Notes: generated by a model not told the origin, from the sequence alone. Counted from the stretch's first letter, positions 43,406 to 53,268 are shown. The stretch is DNA of 64,000 bases from Arsenophonus sp052174495 (GCA_052174495.1 JBQMRR010000007.1:186001-250000); one strand, 5' to 3'. A program made the numbers and translations.

Positions 43406-43828
43406 TCAAATAGATTGAATCATAAAGCCAACTGATTTAATGCCAGCTTGATGAAGTATATTTAGCGCTTTAATAACTTCTTCATAAGGTACATCTTTAG
43501 CACCACCAATTAAAAAGATAGTCTGCGGATTTTTTACCAATGCGTCTTTTGTTATTTCTGCAATTTGTTCTGACGATAAAAACTCTTCTCGATGACCATT
43601 AACAATAACACTGTATTTTCCTACTCCAGAGACTTCAAGAATAATAGGTAAATTATCAGTACCTGACACAGTTTTTGAGTGTGCGGCATCAGGTAATTTT
43701 ACTTTTATACTTTGCGAAATAATCGACGTTGTTGCCATAAAAATTAATAATAGTACTAACAATACATCCAATAAAGGAACGATGTTAATTTCAGATTTCA
43801 GTTCGCGTCTATGTCGAGTGTATGCCAT
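43406..43828 (-). CDS. tolR: Tol-Pal proton-channel subunit TolR
   Basis: A 140-residue ExbD/TolR family protein (E. coli 142). The single helix near the N-terminus contains the essential Asp in NIVPLLDVLLVLLLIFMAT. The periplasmic domain follows, with DVPYEEVIKALNILHQAGIK near its end. It forms the motor with TolQ. It lies 17 bp after tolQ and 34 bp before tolA in the same transcription unit. Confidence 0.96.
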   Translation of the reverse strand: MAYTRHRRELKSEINIVPLLDVLLVLLLIFMATTSIISQSIKVKLPDAAHSKTVSGTDNLPIILEVSGVGKYSVIVNGHREEFLSSEQIAEITKDALVKNPQTIFLIGGAKDVPYEEVIKALNILHQAGIKSVGFMIQSI

Positions 43829-43845
43829 CTTCCTGTTCTCCGCAT

Positions 43846-44520
43846 TTATTGCTTTTCAGAAACAAAAACTTGACGATGTATAATAATTAAAAATTCTTCA
43901 ATAAAATTGTCATAACTTTGATTTAATTTATTAACTTGCTGATTCAGTCGGTTATAAGCCATCACAGCTGGAATGGCAGAAAACAAGCCAATTGCTGTTG
44001 CAATTAATGATTCAGCAATACCTGGGGCAACCATTTGTAATGTTGCCTGTTTAACTGAACCTAAAGCAATAAAAGCATGCATAATTCCCCAAACGGTACC
44101 GAATAGTCCAATATAAGGACTTATTGATCCGACAGTACTTAAAAAAGGAATATGCGACTCTAATGATTCTAATTCACGATTCATTGATATTCGCATAGCT
44201 CTAGATGCGCCATTCATGACTGCTTCTGGTGTATGAAGATTAGTTTGGCGTAAACGAGTAAATTCTTTAAATCCAGCATAAAAAATATATTCTGATCCAG
44301 TTAATGTATTATGCCGAATCTGAGATTCTTTATAGAGACACGATAGCTGAATACCGGACCAAAAACGATCTTCAAAATCTCTTGTTTTTCGGGTTGCGAT
44401 ATTTAAAATTTTACTTCTTTGAAGAATAATAGCCCAAGAAGCAATGGAAAACCCTATTAGAATCAATATGACGAGTTGAACAAAGAAACTCGCTTTTAGG
44501 AATAAATCTATGATATTCAT
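43846..44520 (-). CDS. tolQ: Tol-Pal proton-channel subunit TolQ
   Basis: A 224-residue ExbB/TolQ/MotA family protein with three helices. It begins MNIIDLFLKASFFVQLVILI, and the conserved channel region reads VGSISPYIGLFGTVWGIMHA (about 131-150) followed by APGIAESLIATAIGLFSAIPAVMAYNRL (about 168-195). TolQ and TolR use proton flow to drive TolA. It is now the first intact gene of the cluster because ybgC upstream is a pseudogene. Confidence 0.97.
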   Translation of the reverse strand: MNIIDLFLKASFFVQLVILILIGFSIASWAIILQRSKILNIATRKTRDFEDRFWSGIQLSCLYKESQIRHNTLTGSEYIFYAGFKEFTRLRQTNLHTPEAVMNGASRAMRISMNRELESLESHIPFLSTVGSISPYIGLFGTVWGIMHAFIALGSVKQATLQMVAPGIAESLIATAIGLFSAIPAVMAYNRLNQQVNKLNQSYDNFIEEFLIIIHRQVFVSEKQ

Positions 44521-44574
44521 GTTAATTACTACTTAAACTCCTTGACAATAGGCTCAGAAAGCTCGGTTAGTTTT

Positions 44575-44830
44575 ATTTTACAAGTATCAATTAGCAACAG
44601 AAATTATATCTGCTGTATAAATTTCTTTTCCTTGTTGATTAGTTAACGTTAAAGAAAAGTCAATGATATACGTTAAATCTGAGCGATTTTTGTTTCAATA
44701 ATCAATAAATCATTCAATTTAGCGACGGATATAAATATAGTTAATTGTTATTTTACGTACAGTAAAATCTAAATTTCTTCTCGTATCAGTATCCTAATAA
44801 TAAATTACTCGTCACTATACTTAACTGAAT
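44575..44830 (-). pseudogene. ybgC: Decayed ybgC (acyl-CoA thioesterase of the tol cluster)
   Basis: Minus-strand frames give RVIYY.DTDTRRN (near 44790-44820; YbgC RVYYEDTDAGG), DFTVRKITINYIYIRR (near 44725-44765; FVVRKMTVEYYAPARL) and DFSLTLTNQQGKEIYTADII (near 44605-44665). Stops interrupt the frame and a central segment is missing. The position directly before tolQ is that of E. coli ybgC-tolQ. Confidence 0.75.
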
Positions 44831-44984
44831 CATTTAATGGAATGATTTATAAATAAAGTTATAAAAATAGTAAAATATAAACTTATCTTAACTTATCTTA
44901 AGTCATGAAACTAATAGAAATAAATAAAATACTTCATATATAGGATTAAACTAGCAGGTAATAGATGAATAAAAGATAGCATCA

Positions 44985-45255
44985 AAACGCTTTTTAAGGT
45001 TTTGGTTCCGGATCATTATATAAACCCTTGCCTTTAACCCTATTCATGGCAAGATTGTTACTAATAGATATAGTTAAGGACAAGATATCATGATGATAGT
45101 GATGAATTTCCATCATCAGGTAACTACAACACATAAAATCAGAGCTGCTCTTCAAGTCAGCAGAGCATCTATTATGTTTACTTTTCTTAAGCGTTATGAC
45201 ATATCTGAACTTAGCGTTGCTAAAAACTAAAACAAGATGATGTTGATGATTGACT
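44985..45255 (+). mobile_element. IS481-family relic, N-terminal piece
   Basis: It aligns with 30505-30760 and 55325-55590. It includes the LKRYDISELSVAK-like helix-turn-helix segment near 45185-45225. The element is cut by an IS1595 relic at about 45255. The 150 bp to its left show nothing. Confidence 0.6.
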
Positions 45256-45880
45256 ATGTTAGTAAAGGTTATTGATAAAAAACCCCTTATATTCTAAAAG
45301 AATTTTTGCTACAAAAGTTGCCATGAAAAAGGAACAGTCATATAGATCAAAAGACTCTTTCCTTACTCCCTATCAAAATAGGGCTGCATTTTATTAGTTG
45401 ATTTGGTAATAATCTGTTAGATGATGTTAATTCATACATTTAAGCAACTACTTTACTTTATCTTGCCTTTACTAAATAAACATCTTATCCACTATGGGAT
45501 AGAGGAGACCTACTCATTAGGGTTACAGCAATATCATCGTAAAATCTCTGATTGCATAAAATATTTAATAAAATTATTGCAAGTTTTCTAACGAAACTAT
45601 ATCACAAGGATAAATGATTTATTTATCTATTATGTATGTTGAATAGGTTAAACTTTACGAGAATCAAAGAAACAAATAGGCATTGATTTGAAACAGTTTA
45701 AAGTGCGCCACTGTTTCTTTTTTTTAGTAGTGATAGCGATAGCCAAATTAAATACACTAAATATTATTGTTTGAAGTCAATAAAATTTTTTTATGAATCC
45801 TTTATAAGGAAAGTGTTATATTCCAAATAAGAAAATTAGAACACTTCGAACAGGAAAGAAAAAAAGAACAAATTAAGTTC
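45255..45880 (+). mobile_element. IS1595-family relic
   Basis: Plus-strand frames include ESKKQIGIDLKTV.. (near 45665-45700), the ...RWRH(R)FL-type helix-turn-helix end typical of IS1595 transposases, and NKIFFYESF (near 45780) in the position of the DETFFLESFKG catalytic motif. It aligns directly with 46150-46500 and inversely with 47890-48740. Broken. Confidence 0.55.
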
Positions 45881-45984
45881 TTAATCTCCCGAGATTAAGA
45901 GGATTATGTAAATGATGGGGTTCTTAAAGAGTTTAATGCAGAGTAGAGTACGCTTCTTTAGGTCTGCATAAATAATGATTAAGT

Positions 45985-46140
45985 CTAGATAGAGATCAAC
46001 ACAAGGTTAAGAATTCGCGTATGACTGTCAGCAAATCCATCAAGAGGAAGAAAACTTTCTTTCGCAAGAAAATGACTAGGGGCTTTTGAACGAGTGATAA
46101 TCTTATCCAAAATAATGAGAGATATTCCTGTTATAATTAG
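45985..46140 (-). mobile_element. IS481-family fragment, minus strand
   Basis: The block around 45985-46090 is the reverse complement of the IS481 stretch at 9060-9170 (region before the LSRSGL.RCLRRH motif). It lies between two same-orientation IS1595 relics. Confidence 0.5.
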
Positions 46141-46149
46141 GATATATGC

Positions 46150-46500
46150 AAAGGTTGTTAGTAGAAAACCCTTATACTATATGAAGAATTTTCGCTATAG
46201 AGGTTTCATGAAAATAAATAGTTATATAAATCAAAGAGACTTTTTCTTGCTTTCTATGCTAACATAAAGCTGCATTTCATTAGTTAACTCGGCGACAATC
46301 CATCAAATCATGTGATCTATGTATTGAAAACTCATTCCACTTTAACCTGCTATATATTGTTGTAGTGAACACCTCTAACCGCTGGAGAGATTTGTTAAGA
46401 TTATAGTGATATCATTGTAAAATCCTAGAATTTTAGGAAATATTTAATAATTTTTACTGTAATTTCTCTAATGAAATTAAATTACAAGGATAAAATGCTA
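46150..46500 (+). mobile_element. IS1595-family relic, N-terminal part
   Basis: A direct repeat of 45265-45600, sharing the block around TAAAGCTGCATTTCATTAGT and the end TACAAGGATAAA. It is cut off by IS256 copy i at about 46500. Confidence 0.5.
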
Positions 46501-47790
46501 AGTTATATTTATTTTTTTAATGTATGAAGTTTCGGAGATGCTGGGATATTTTTTTTAATTATTTTTTGAATGATTTCAACATCAGAGAGATGATGAACCA
46601 TGAAAAATCTATTCTACAGGTATTAAAAAATAGATATTGCCTGTAGAAGATCTTGTGCATAAAATTATTCGTAACGGTTATTTGTCACATTGAACTATAC
46701 AAGACGGATATTGTTGATGTTAAGATTAAAGTATCTAAGGTCTAGCAGGGGTATACAACTCTCTACCCCTCTATTGAAAATAGAATATACTTCAATAGCT
46801 TATTATTAGCGTATTATTTAAAGCCTCTAAAAAATGTTGAAAAGTTACTACCATAGCCTGTATATACGAGGCGTTGTTCACTAGTGATTTTCATAAACTC
46901 CTGAGTGCTTCTTGGTGAAAAGAACTGGTATCTTCTGCCAAGTACCATCAATAGACTGAAATAGTAATCACTTAAAGAGTGCAGATAAGGTTCGTACCAC
47001 CTACCCCTCCCCCTTGCATGATTTAAGCGATATGTATTACATTTATTTCTTGCTATGGTATATGATGATCTTATCAAATAAGATGATCACCTTTCCCTGC
47101 TGCTAATTATCAGCAGCACTGCGTATGGATGTAAAGAGCTGGTTTAGATTGAAAATAATAGTCAAGAGTTAAAAATGAGATTGACTGAACCTCTTAATAC
47201 TCTGTGGAAGTGAATAGCTTAATTGTATTTCCTAGATTTATTACTGGAGAAATGGTGCTTGGTTTTTTTGGAATAGAATGATAAAATATTCCTGGAGATG
47301 TAGCAGGAACACTATTTAACTATATAAAATAGCTAATATTCTGCCCTTGACACCTCCAAAGTGGTATAATCAAAAATTAAGATTGTGAGCTACATGAGTT
47401 ATGCCACTAGAAGCTGTAATGCTGCAATAAATCCCTTAATGTTTTGTTAACAAGGTTTAGCGGTATCCTGCAGCGATGAAAAACCTAAAGAAAGAGCGAG
47501 AAGAATGGCTGGCATTCTATGATTTTCAGTCAGCGTACTGGGGCGTCAATTTAAGAACGAGAAATTCAATTGAGTCGGATTTTGTGACGGTGAGAATACG
47601 AAGGTAATGCGCGAAGCACTGTAGTTAAAATAACCCTTTAATGGTATTTAAAAGGTGCTATAATCTGATTAGAAAATCTGGACCAGCTAATAAGATTAGC
47701 CCTGTTTATCTGATAGTAAACAACATCGAATTTAAGAACGGAAAATAAATTTATAAAGCATTATAGTAAAACCTAGCCTGATTGTTATAC
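46500..47790 (+). mobile_element. Degraded IS256-family element, copy i
   Basis: Full-length plus-strand copy with left end at about 46520-46620. The NGYLSH.TI-like fragment is near 46670-46700, and SIESDFVTVRIRR (near 47555-47600) is the transposase catalytic-end motif. The right terminus is near 47640-47790. Stops throughout. Confidence 0.75.
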
Positions 47791-47889
47791 AATAGATTTG
47801 CTAATAATTTATAATTGTCTTGAGGGCAAATAATTTAGTAAATAAAAGACTCTCCACTATGGAATTTGTTCATCCAGCCTTTTAATTGA

Positions 47890-48740
47890 CTGATATGACT
47901 GGTTACATTTTAAATCTAAAATTCCTTATCAATAACTCTCTGATTATCTAATTTTATTAGATGACGGTGACTAATTTCATACTCACTAGCAAAAGTTTCG
48001 TACTATTTAACTCTATCCGAATAAAGGATAGATTCTTATCGATGATCGGATCAAGAAAACAGCTTAAATACTCTGCATTAAACTTTTTCAAAAAGCTTAT
48101 TACTCACATAACTTGTCGATCTGCTCTAATTAAGATCTATTTATTCTTTCCTTTTATCTCCTACTATCCAGCATTTATACCTTTCTTATCTTATATAGAA
48201 GAGTGGAATTAATACTTCTATTTAAAGAATTAAGAGAAAATGTTCACTTGACTTCAATAATATCACTTAGTATATTTATGTCGTTGCTGTTTGGCCCCTA
48301 TCGTCAATAAAGCAAGAAACCAATGACGCTCCATCTAAATACTGTTTTTAAATCAATACCTCTTTATTTTATTGCATACTCCCGTAAAGTTAAGCTATGT
48401 GCAACATACGTTATAGATAAGTAAATCATTTATCTTTGTAATATAGTTTCGCCAGAAGCCTTACAAATAAGATTGTTAGATGTTTTCCTGTAATAGGGGT
48501 GTTGCAACGATATCTCTCTAATATTATGAATTGTTTCCACTGGATGCCATGTTCACTGTGATAATAATATGGGTAGAATAAACTGAAATTAGCTACTTCA
48601 ATGCATGAATCAATATTATCTGATAGATTGTTGCTGAGTTAACTAATCAAATACAGCTTTATATTGGCATCGAAAGCAAAGAAAAGATCTCTTTGATCTG
48701 TATCACTGTTTGTTTTTCAAGACAACCTCTGTAACGAAAA
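47890..48740 (-). mobile_element. IS1595-family relic
   Basis: It aligns with 27010-27880 in the same orientation. On the minus strand near 48260-48350 the frame gives IDLKTVFRWSVIGFLLY-like sequence, i.e. the FRWRH.FL motif with an indel. The rest is broken. Confidence 0.55.
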
Positions 48741-48954
48741 TTTCTCATTATAGTTAAGGGTTTTCTATTAATAATTTTTACCAAGATAGTCTATCAAAAT
48801 CAATATTATGACAGCGGAAATAGTGCTAAAGAGCTTCTAAAATGAAAAGTAAATAAATAGCTCAATTTATTCAGAGAACTAGAATAATTACTGGACGGCT
48901 AGAGAGATAAGAGGCTTAAATTACTATATTATAATTTTAAGTTAGTGCAATTGG

Positions 48955-49063
48955 AGTTTTTAATTAGTTCTTGTTCTCACTAAATCAACATTAAAAGCGT
49001 TAGCTAAGAAAGAGACAGAAATGGAAATTATATTTAAGATTTTGTAAAGAATTGAATTAATTA
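48955..49063 (+). pseudogene. uup: Possible tail of uup (ABC-F protein)
   Basis: The frame LVLTKSTLKALAKKETEMEI then IFKIL, stop, RIELIKDNN, aligns in register with the E. coli Uup C-terminus (EQTQKVLADMAAAEQELEQAFERWEYLEALKN), with a stop where the Trp should be. uup precedes pqiA in E. coli. The match is short, so the call is tentative. The 48740-48955 stretch shows nothing clear. Confidence 0.4.
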
Positions 49064-49085
49064 AAGATAACAATAATTTAGCATT

Positions 49086-50402
49086 ATGCCTGTCTGTATA
49101 GAGGAAAGAAAGTTGTGCTCTCATAATTATCTTAATAAAAGTTATAACAATAAGATACTTTGCCCAAAATGTGATTTATTGGTAGCATTACCGGTTTTAG
49201 AACAAGGCACTAAAGCCAGTTGCCCACGTTGTTATACTATTTTATCTGCCAAGTGGCAGTATTTAGCTAATCAGCCAATTGCAACTATAATTGCGATTAG
49301 CGCATTAGTTATGTTATTTATTGCTGGTTTATTCCCTTACGTAAAAATACGCATTATGGGTATTGAAAATCAGATTTCAATATTTGATATTGCTCATGCC
49401 ATGTTTGAGATAAATTATGCTAGTCTCGGCTTGTTTTTTATTTTTTTTATCGTTGCGATACCTGTTTTTTGCATGATTGCCATTATTTTATTATGTCAAC
49501 GAGTTAATCTTCCGATTTGGTTAAAAATAAATCTTGCTAGGACATTATTTCAAATGAAAACCTGGTGCATGGTAGAAATTTTTCTAACTGCTGTATTAGT
49601 TAGCTTTATTAAACTAATGGCCTATTGTAAAATTACTTTTGGTATCAGTTTTATTCCTTATTGTTTTTTTTGTTTGTTACAAATTAGAGCATTTCAATGT
49701 TTAGATCGTTATTGGCTATGGCAGCAAATAGGTGAAGTGCCACAGATTGAGATCCAGCTGCAAGAAGGAAAAAGCGGTATTAGTCAAGATGTTAGGTCCT
49801 GTCATATCTGTATGGCTATTTTAGCAACAAAAATAAAATACTGTCCTCGTTGCCATGCTAAAGGTTATGTTAGACGGCCTAATAGTTTACAGAATACAAT
49901 GGCATTGTTACTCTCCTCATTAATCCTTTATATTCCAGCAAATATTTTACCTATTATGATTACGAATACATTAAATACTAGACTATATTCTACTATTATC
50001 TCTGGTGTAATTTTATTATGGGGTGATGACTCGTATCTAATCGCCATTATAATTTTCATTACTAGTATTATGATACCCAGCTTAAAAATAGTGGCACTAG
50101 GATGGTTATGTTTTAATGCTAAAGGTTATGGTAATCAGGATTCGGTGCAGATGCATTTTATTTATGAACTTGTTGAATTAGTTGGACGTTGGTCAATGGT
50201 TGATGTTTTTGTGATTTCTATATTATCAGCAATGATGCAAATGGGACCATTAATGAACGTTTCACCAGCGCTTGGAATAATTTTATTTGCTTCTGTTGTG
50301 ATTTTAACTATGTTTGCGGCAATGACTTTTGATCCGCGTTTAACTTGGGATCGTTATAATGTTGTATTGCCGAGTAAAATTTGGTTAAGAAAAGGGTTGT
50401 AA
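49086..50402 (+). CDS. pqiA: PqiA, multi-spanning membrane partner of the PqiABC lipid-transport system
   Basis: A 438-residue inner-membrane protein with two PqiA domains. Each begins with a zinc-ribbon-like Cys pair set: CPKCDLLVALPVLEQG then SCPRC (about residues 26-52) and CHICMAILATKIKYCPRC (about 240-257). Helices fill the rest. SFIKLMAYCKITFG and ELVELVGRWSMVDVFVISIL are diagnostic. E. coli PqiA has 417 residues, and the extra 20 or so lie at the N-terminus (a later start is possible). One base separates its stop from pqiB. PqiABC is thought to move lipids between the membranes. E. coli order uup-pqiABC-fabA is preserved. Confidence 0.95.
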   Translation: MPVCIEERKLCSHNYLNKSYNNKILCPKCDLLVALPVLEQGTKASCPRCYTILSAKWQYLANQPIATIIAISALVMLFIAGLFPYVKIRIMGIENQISIFDIAHAMFEINYASLGLFFIFFIVAIPVFCMIAIILLCQRVNLPIWLKINLARTLFQMKTWCMVEIFLTAVLVSFIKLMAYCKITFGISFIPYCFFCLLQIRAFQCLDRYWLWQQIGEVPQIEIQLQEGKSGISQDVRSCHICMAILATKIKYCPRCHAKGYVRRPNSLQNTMALLLSSLILYIPANILPIMITNTLNTRLYSTIISGVILLWGDDSYLIAIIIFITSIMIPSLKIVALGWLCFNAKGYGNQDSVQMHFIYELVELVGRWSMVDVFVISILSAMMQMGPLMNVSPALGIILFASVVILTMFAAMTFDPRLTWDRYNVVLPSKIWLRKGL

Positions 50403-50403
50403 G

Positions 50404-52041
50404 GTGGCTAATAAAGATAACACTGATGCGCAAGCAAAGATCAGCAAACTAAAAAGCTGGTCGCCGATTTGGATTATTCCAATTGTCACCATATTTATTG
50501 GTGCTTGGATCTTAATTTATCATTTTAGTCATTTGGGCCCTGAAGTGACATTGATTACTTATAATGCTGAAGGGGTTGAAGCGATAAAAACTAAACTTAA
50601 AAGTCGTAGTGTTGATATCGGATTAGTAGAAAAAGTTTTCCTTGATAAAAACTTTAAGCATGTAATTATTAAAGCACGTCTAAATGATGGCATGAGGGGG
50701 TTATTAAAGAAAGATACTGCATTCTGGATTGTTAAACCGGCTATTGGCAAAGAAGGAATAACTGGATTAAATACGCTATTTTCTGGAGTATTTATTGAAG
50801 TGCAACCTGGTAATAGCGAACAGCATGCTGAGAAATTTGACTTATTAGATTCACCACCATTAGCTTTACCTAATGCTAAAGGTATTCGAGTAATTTTGAC
50901 TAGTGCTCAGGCTAGTAGGTTAAATATCGGTTCTCCAGTGCTATTTCATGGCTATCGAGTCGGTTCGGTAGAGGCGAGTTCATTTAATATTAAGAGCCGC
51001 AATATGCATTATCAGCTTTTCATAAATGCCCCTTATGATGATTTGGTGACAGAAAATGTTCGTTTTTGGAAAGATAGCGGTATTGCTTTTAATTTATCGG
51101 CACAAGGTGTTCACTTAGAAATTGGCTCTTTAACTACATTATATAGTGGTGGGGTTAGTTTTGATGTTATGGAAGGCTGGCAACCAGGCAAACGGGTCGA
51201 AGATAAAAATCTATTCAGGCTTTATGAAGATCAAAAAAGTGTTCAAAATTCTTTATACACTGTGTATAAAGAGTTTATTTTATTCTTTTCTGATTCAGTT
51301 CGTGGATTACAACCTGGAGCACCAGTTGAATTTAGAGGAATTCGATTAGGAACAGTGATAGAAGTCCCCTTCAATTCTGAGAAATTATGGAAAAAATTGG
51401 ATAATGAATTCCGTATTCCGGTTTTAATCCATATTGAGCCTGGTCGTGTTAGTACTGATATTGATCTAGAAAAAGAGTTTGCGGCGGCATTAAAACAAGG
51501 ATTAAGAGCAGCTTTAAAATCAGCTAGCTTAATTACTGGAGCATTATATATTGATTTAGATTTCTATCACGAAAAAGTCCAATGGAAAGGATTATTAAAA
51601 GTTTCTGATTATGATATCATTCCAACGGTTAGTGTTGGATTATCACAGATTCAACAAAAAGTAATTGAGGCATTAGATAAAATCAATCATATGCCGATTG
51701 AACCTATGATAAGTCAAGCTATAGGTACATTAGTAGAAAGTCAGAAAATTATTCGTGAAGCAAAACATACCTTTTCTGAATTAAATAAACTGATGACGAA
51801 CAGAGACTTTCAAAATATTCTTATTTATTTGCAACAAACGTTGATTAAATTGAATCAAGTCATGCAAGGTTTGCAACCAGGATCTCCTGCTTATAATAGA
51901 ATGATCGATAACATACAGCATCTTGATCAGGTGTTAAGAGATATTCAACCAGTAATCAAGACATTAAATAATAAGAGTAATGCATTTCTTTTTGAAGCAA
52001 AATTGATGAAGGATCCTGAACCGAAGAAGATCAGAAGATAA
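50404..52041 (+). CDS. pqiB: PqiB, MCE-domain periplasmic lipid-transport protein
   Basis: The 545-residue protein (E. coli 546) starts with GTG, preceded by AAAGGG in the end of pqiA. One helix (SPIWIIPIVTIFIGAWILIY, about residues 20-39) is followed by three MCE domains, marked by GPEVTLITYNAEGVEAIKTK, AKGIRVILTSAQASRLNIGS and DSVRGLQPGAPVEFRGIRLG. A helical C-terminal region follows (NKINHM..., QVLRDIQPVIKTL). MCE proteins form hexameric tubes that bridge the periplasm. It ends one base into pqiC, indicating translational coupling. Confidence 0.95.
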   Translation: MANKDNTDAQAKISKLKSWSPIWIIPIVTIFIGAWILIYHFSHLGPEVTLITYNAEGVEAIKTKLKSRSVDIGLVEKVFLDKNFKHVIIKARLNDGMRGLLKKDTAFWIVKPAIGKEGITGLNTLFSGVFIEVQPGNSEQHAEKFDLLDSPPLALPNAKGIRVILTSAQASRLNIGSPVLFHGYRVGSVEASSFNIKSRNMHYQLFINAPYDDLVTENVRFWKDSGIAFNLSAQGVHLEIGSLTTLYSGGVSFDVMEGWQPGKRVEDKNLFRLYEDQKSVQNSLYTVYKEFILFFSDSVRGLQPGAPVEFRGIRLGTVIEVPFNSEKLWKKLDNEFRIPVLIHIEPGRVSTDIDLEKEFAAALKQGLRAALKSASLITGALYIDLDFYHEKVQWKGLLKVSDYDIIPTVSVGLSQIQQKVIEALDKINHMPIEPMISQAIGTLVESQKIIREAKHTFSELNKLMTNRDFQNILIYLQQTLIKLNQVMQGLQPGSPAYNRMIDNIQHLDQVLRDIQPVIKTLNNKSNAFLFEAKLMKDPEPKKIRR

Positions 52042-52592
52042 TGAGATATTTGCTATGGATTTTTTATTTTTTACTTATCAGTTGTAGTAATGGAATTGAA
52101 AAATCTTATTATCAATTACCAACAACGCTAAACTTAGTGACTAAAAAAAGTGATTTACTAACCAAAAAACAGCTTTGGGTACAAACAGTCCAGTTATCTG
52201 GAATATTGGCTGCTAATGGTATTACTTATCAAACTAGCGATGTTAATTATATTAATGCTAGCAATCATCTATGGGCAAGCCCGCTAGAACAACAATTGAT
52301 ACAAAATTTAGTTAATCAATTATCTATTAGCTTGCCCAATAGATTGGTATCAGCTCAACCGCTAGAAAACAGACCTGATAGTCTTAATGTTATTTTAATT
52401 GCTTTTCATGGCCGCTATGATGGAAAAGTAATTATTCAAGGAAATTGGACTTATAAAAGTGATAAAAATATTATCAAGCAAGATTTTAGCCTAGTTCTTG
52501 ATCAAAATGAAAATGGCTATTCAGCATTAGTTAAGAGATTAGCAAGAGGCTGGACTCAGATTGGAGAAGCTATAGCGAGCCAACTATCATAA
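52041..52592 (+). CDS. pqiC: PqiC (YmbA), outer-membrane lipoprotein of PqiABC
   Basis: A 183-residue lipoprotein. Its ATG overlaps the last base of pqiB (TAATG). The lipobox LLISC gives Cys15. The ABC-type-auxiliary domain has YYQLP near the N-terminus, LWVQTVQLSGILAANGITYQ (about 45-64) and WASPLEQQLIQNLVNQL. It anchors PqiB at the outer membrane. It converges on fabA, and rmf, which lies between them in E. coli, is absent from the 74-bp gap. Confidence 0.93.
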   Translation: MRYLLWIFYFLLISCSNGIEKSYYQLPTTLNLVTKKSDLLTKKQLWVQTVQLSGILAANGITYQTSDVNYINASNHLWASPLEQQLIQNLVNQLSISLPNRLVSAQPLENRPDSLNVILIAFHGRYDGKVIIQGNWTYKSDKNIIKQDFSLVLDQNENGYSALVKRLARGWTQIGEAIASQLS

Positions 52593-52666
52593 ATGTATGA
52601 ATATTTACCCCCCCTTTTTTTTAGGAGTTAAGATAACAGAGGGTTTTTGATAAAGAAGATCTGGAT

Positions 52667-53185
52667 CTAAAAGTTACTAGTATCTTGAAATAAACCAACC
52701 TTCAAATCGTTTGCTGTATAAATACACTTATCATTAATAAAAACTTCACCATCAGCAACACCCATAATTAATTTTCTGTTAATAACACGTTTTAAATGAA
52801 TACGGTAGGTTATTTTTTTTGCGATTGGCAAAACTTGCCCAGTAAATTTGACCTCATCTACGCCAAGTGCTCGTCCTTTACCTTTACCACCTAGCCATCC
52901 CAGGTAAAATCCAACAAGTTGCCACATTGCATCTAAACCTAAACAACCAGGCATAACAGGATCATTAGTGAAATGACAGCTAAAAAACCATAAATCAGGT
53001 TTGATATCAAATTCGGCTTCAATAAAGCCTTTATCATATTTCCCACCGATTTCAGTTATTTTTGTTATGCGATCCATCATCAGCATATTACCGGAAGGTA
53101 ATAATGGTCCATTTTTATCAAAAAGTTCACCTCTTCCGGAAGCATTCAAATCTTCTTTACTATAAGAGCTATTTTTATCAACCAT
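52667..53185 (-). CDS. fabA: 3-hydroxydecanoyl-ACP dehydratase/isomerase
   Basis: Makes and isomerises trans-2-decenoyl-ACP, starting unsaturated fatty-acid synthesis. All 172 residues are present (same as E. coli). The catalytic His71 is in FFSCHFTNDPVMPG and Asp85 in CLGLDAMWQLVGF. The upstream 83 bp preserve FadR- and FabR-like operators, annotated separately, and a hairpin. The Shine-Dalgarno is weak: the nearest AAGG is 13 bases from ATG and lies in the hairpin arm. The local repressor gene fabR is a pseudogene at 62.7-63.4 kb. Confidence 0.97.
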   Translation of the reverse strand: MVDKNSSYSKEDLNASGRGELFDKNGPLLPSGNMLMMDRITKITEIGGKYDKGFIEAEFDIKPDLWFFSCHFTNDPVMPGCLGLDAMWQLVGFYLGWLGGKGKGRALGVDEVKFTGQVLPIAKKITYRIHLKRVINRKLIMGVADGEVFINDKCIYTANDLKVGLFQDTSNF

Positions 53186-53196
53186 TTTTACTAAAT

Positions 53197-53219
53197 AACC
53201 TTATTATTTTAATAAGGTT
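53197..53219 (-). promoter_or_regulatory. Leader hairpin covering the fabA ribosome-site region
   Basis: A 10-bp stem AACCTTATTA/TAATAAGGTT with a three-base loop in the fabA leader, 12 bases from the start codon. The only AAGG near the start lies in its 3' arm, so the fold may limit initiation. The stem is AT-rich and probably weak. Confidence 0.35.
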
Positions 53220-53226
53220 AAAGAAT

Positions 53227-53244
53227 AGCTTACGCTTGTAAGCT
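53227..53244 (-). promoter_or_regulatory. FabR-like operator upstream of fabA
   Basis: The 18-bp near-palindrome AGCTTACGCTTGTAAGCT lies 42 bp before the fabA start. From memory the E. coli fabA FabR site is AGCGTACACGTG then TTAGCT, so most outer positions agree. FabR would bind it to repress fabA, but the fabR in this window is decayed. Confidence 0.6.
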
Positions 53245-53260
53245 GAACAACTCTGATCAG
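53243..53260 (-). promoter_or_regulatory. FadR-like activator site upstream of fabA
   Basis: On the coding strand CTGATCAGAGTTGTTCAG directly precedes the FabR-like site. E. coli, from memory, has CTGATCGGACTTGTTCAG in the same place. FadR activates fabA there. Only a few bases differ, strong conservation for non-coding DNA in this window. Confidence 0.6.
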
Positions 53261-53268
53261 CTATTTTT

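Noticed and set aside
45255..46500. Two direct repeats 0.9 kb apart that at first looked like a CRISPR-like or tandem array
   Set aside because: They are two same-orientation IS1595 relics separated by an IS481 fragment. No short regular repeat-spacer structure exists here or elsewhere in the window.
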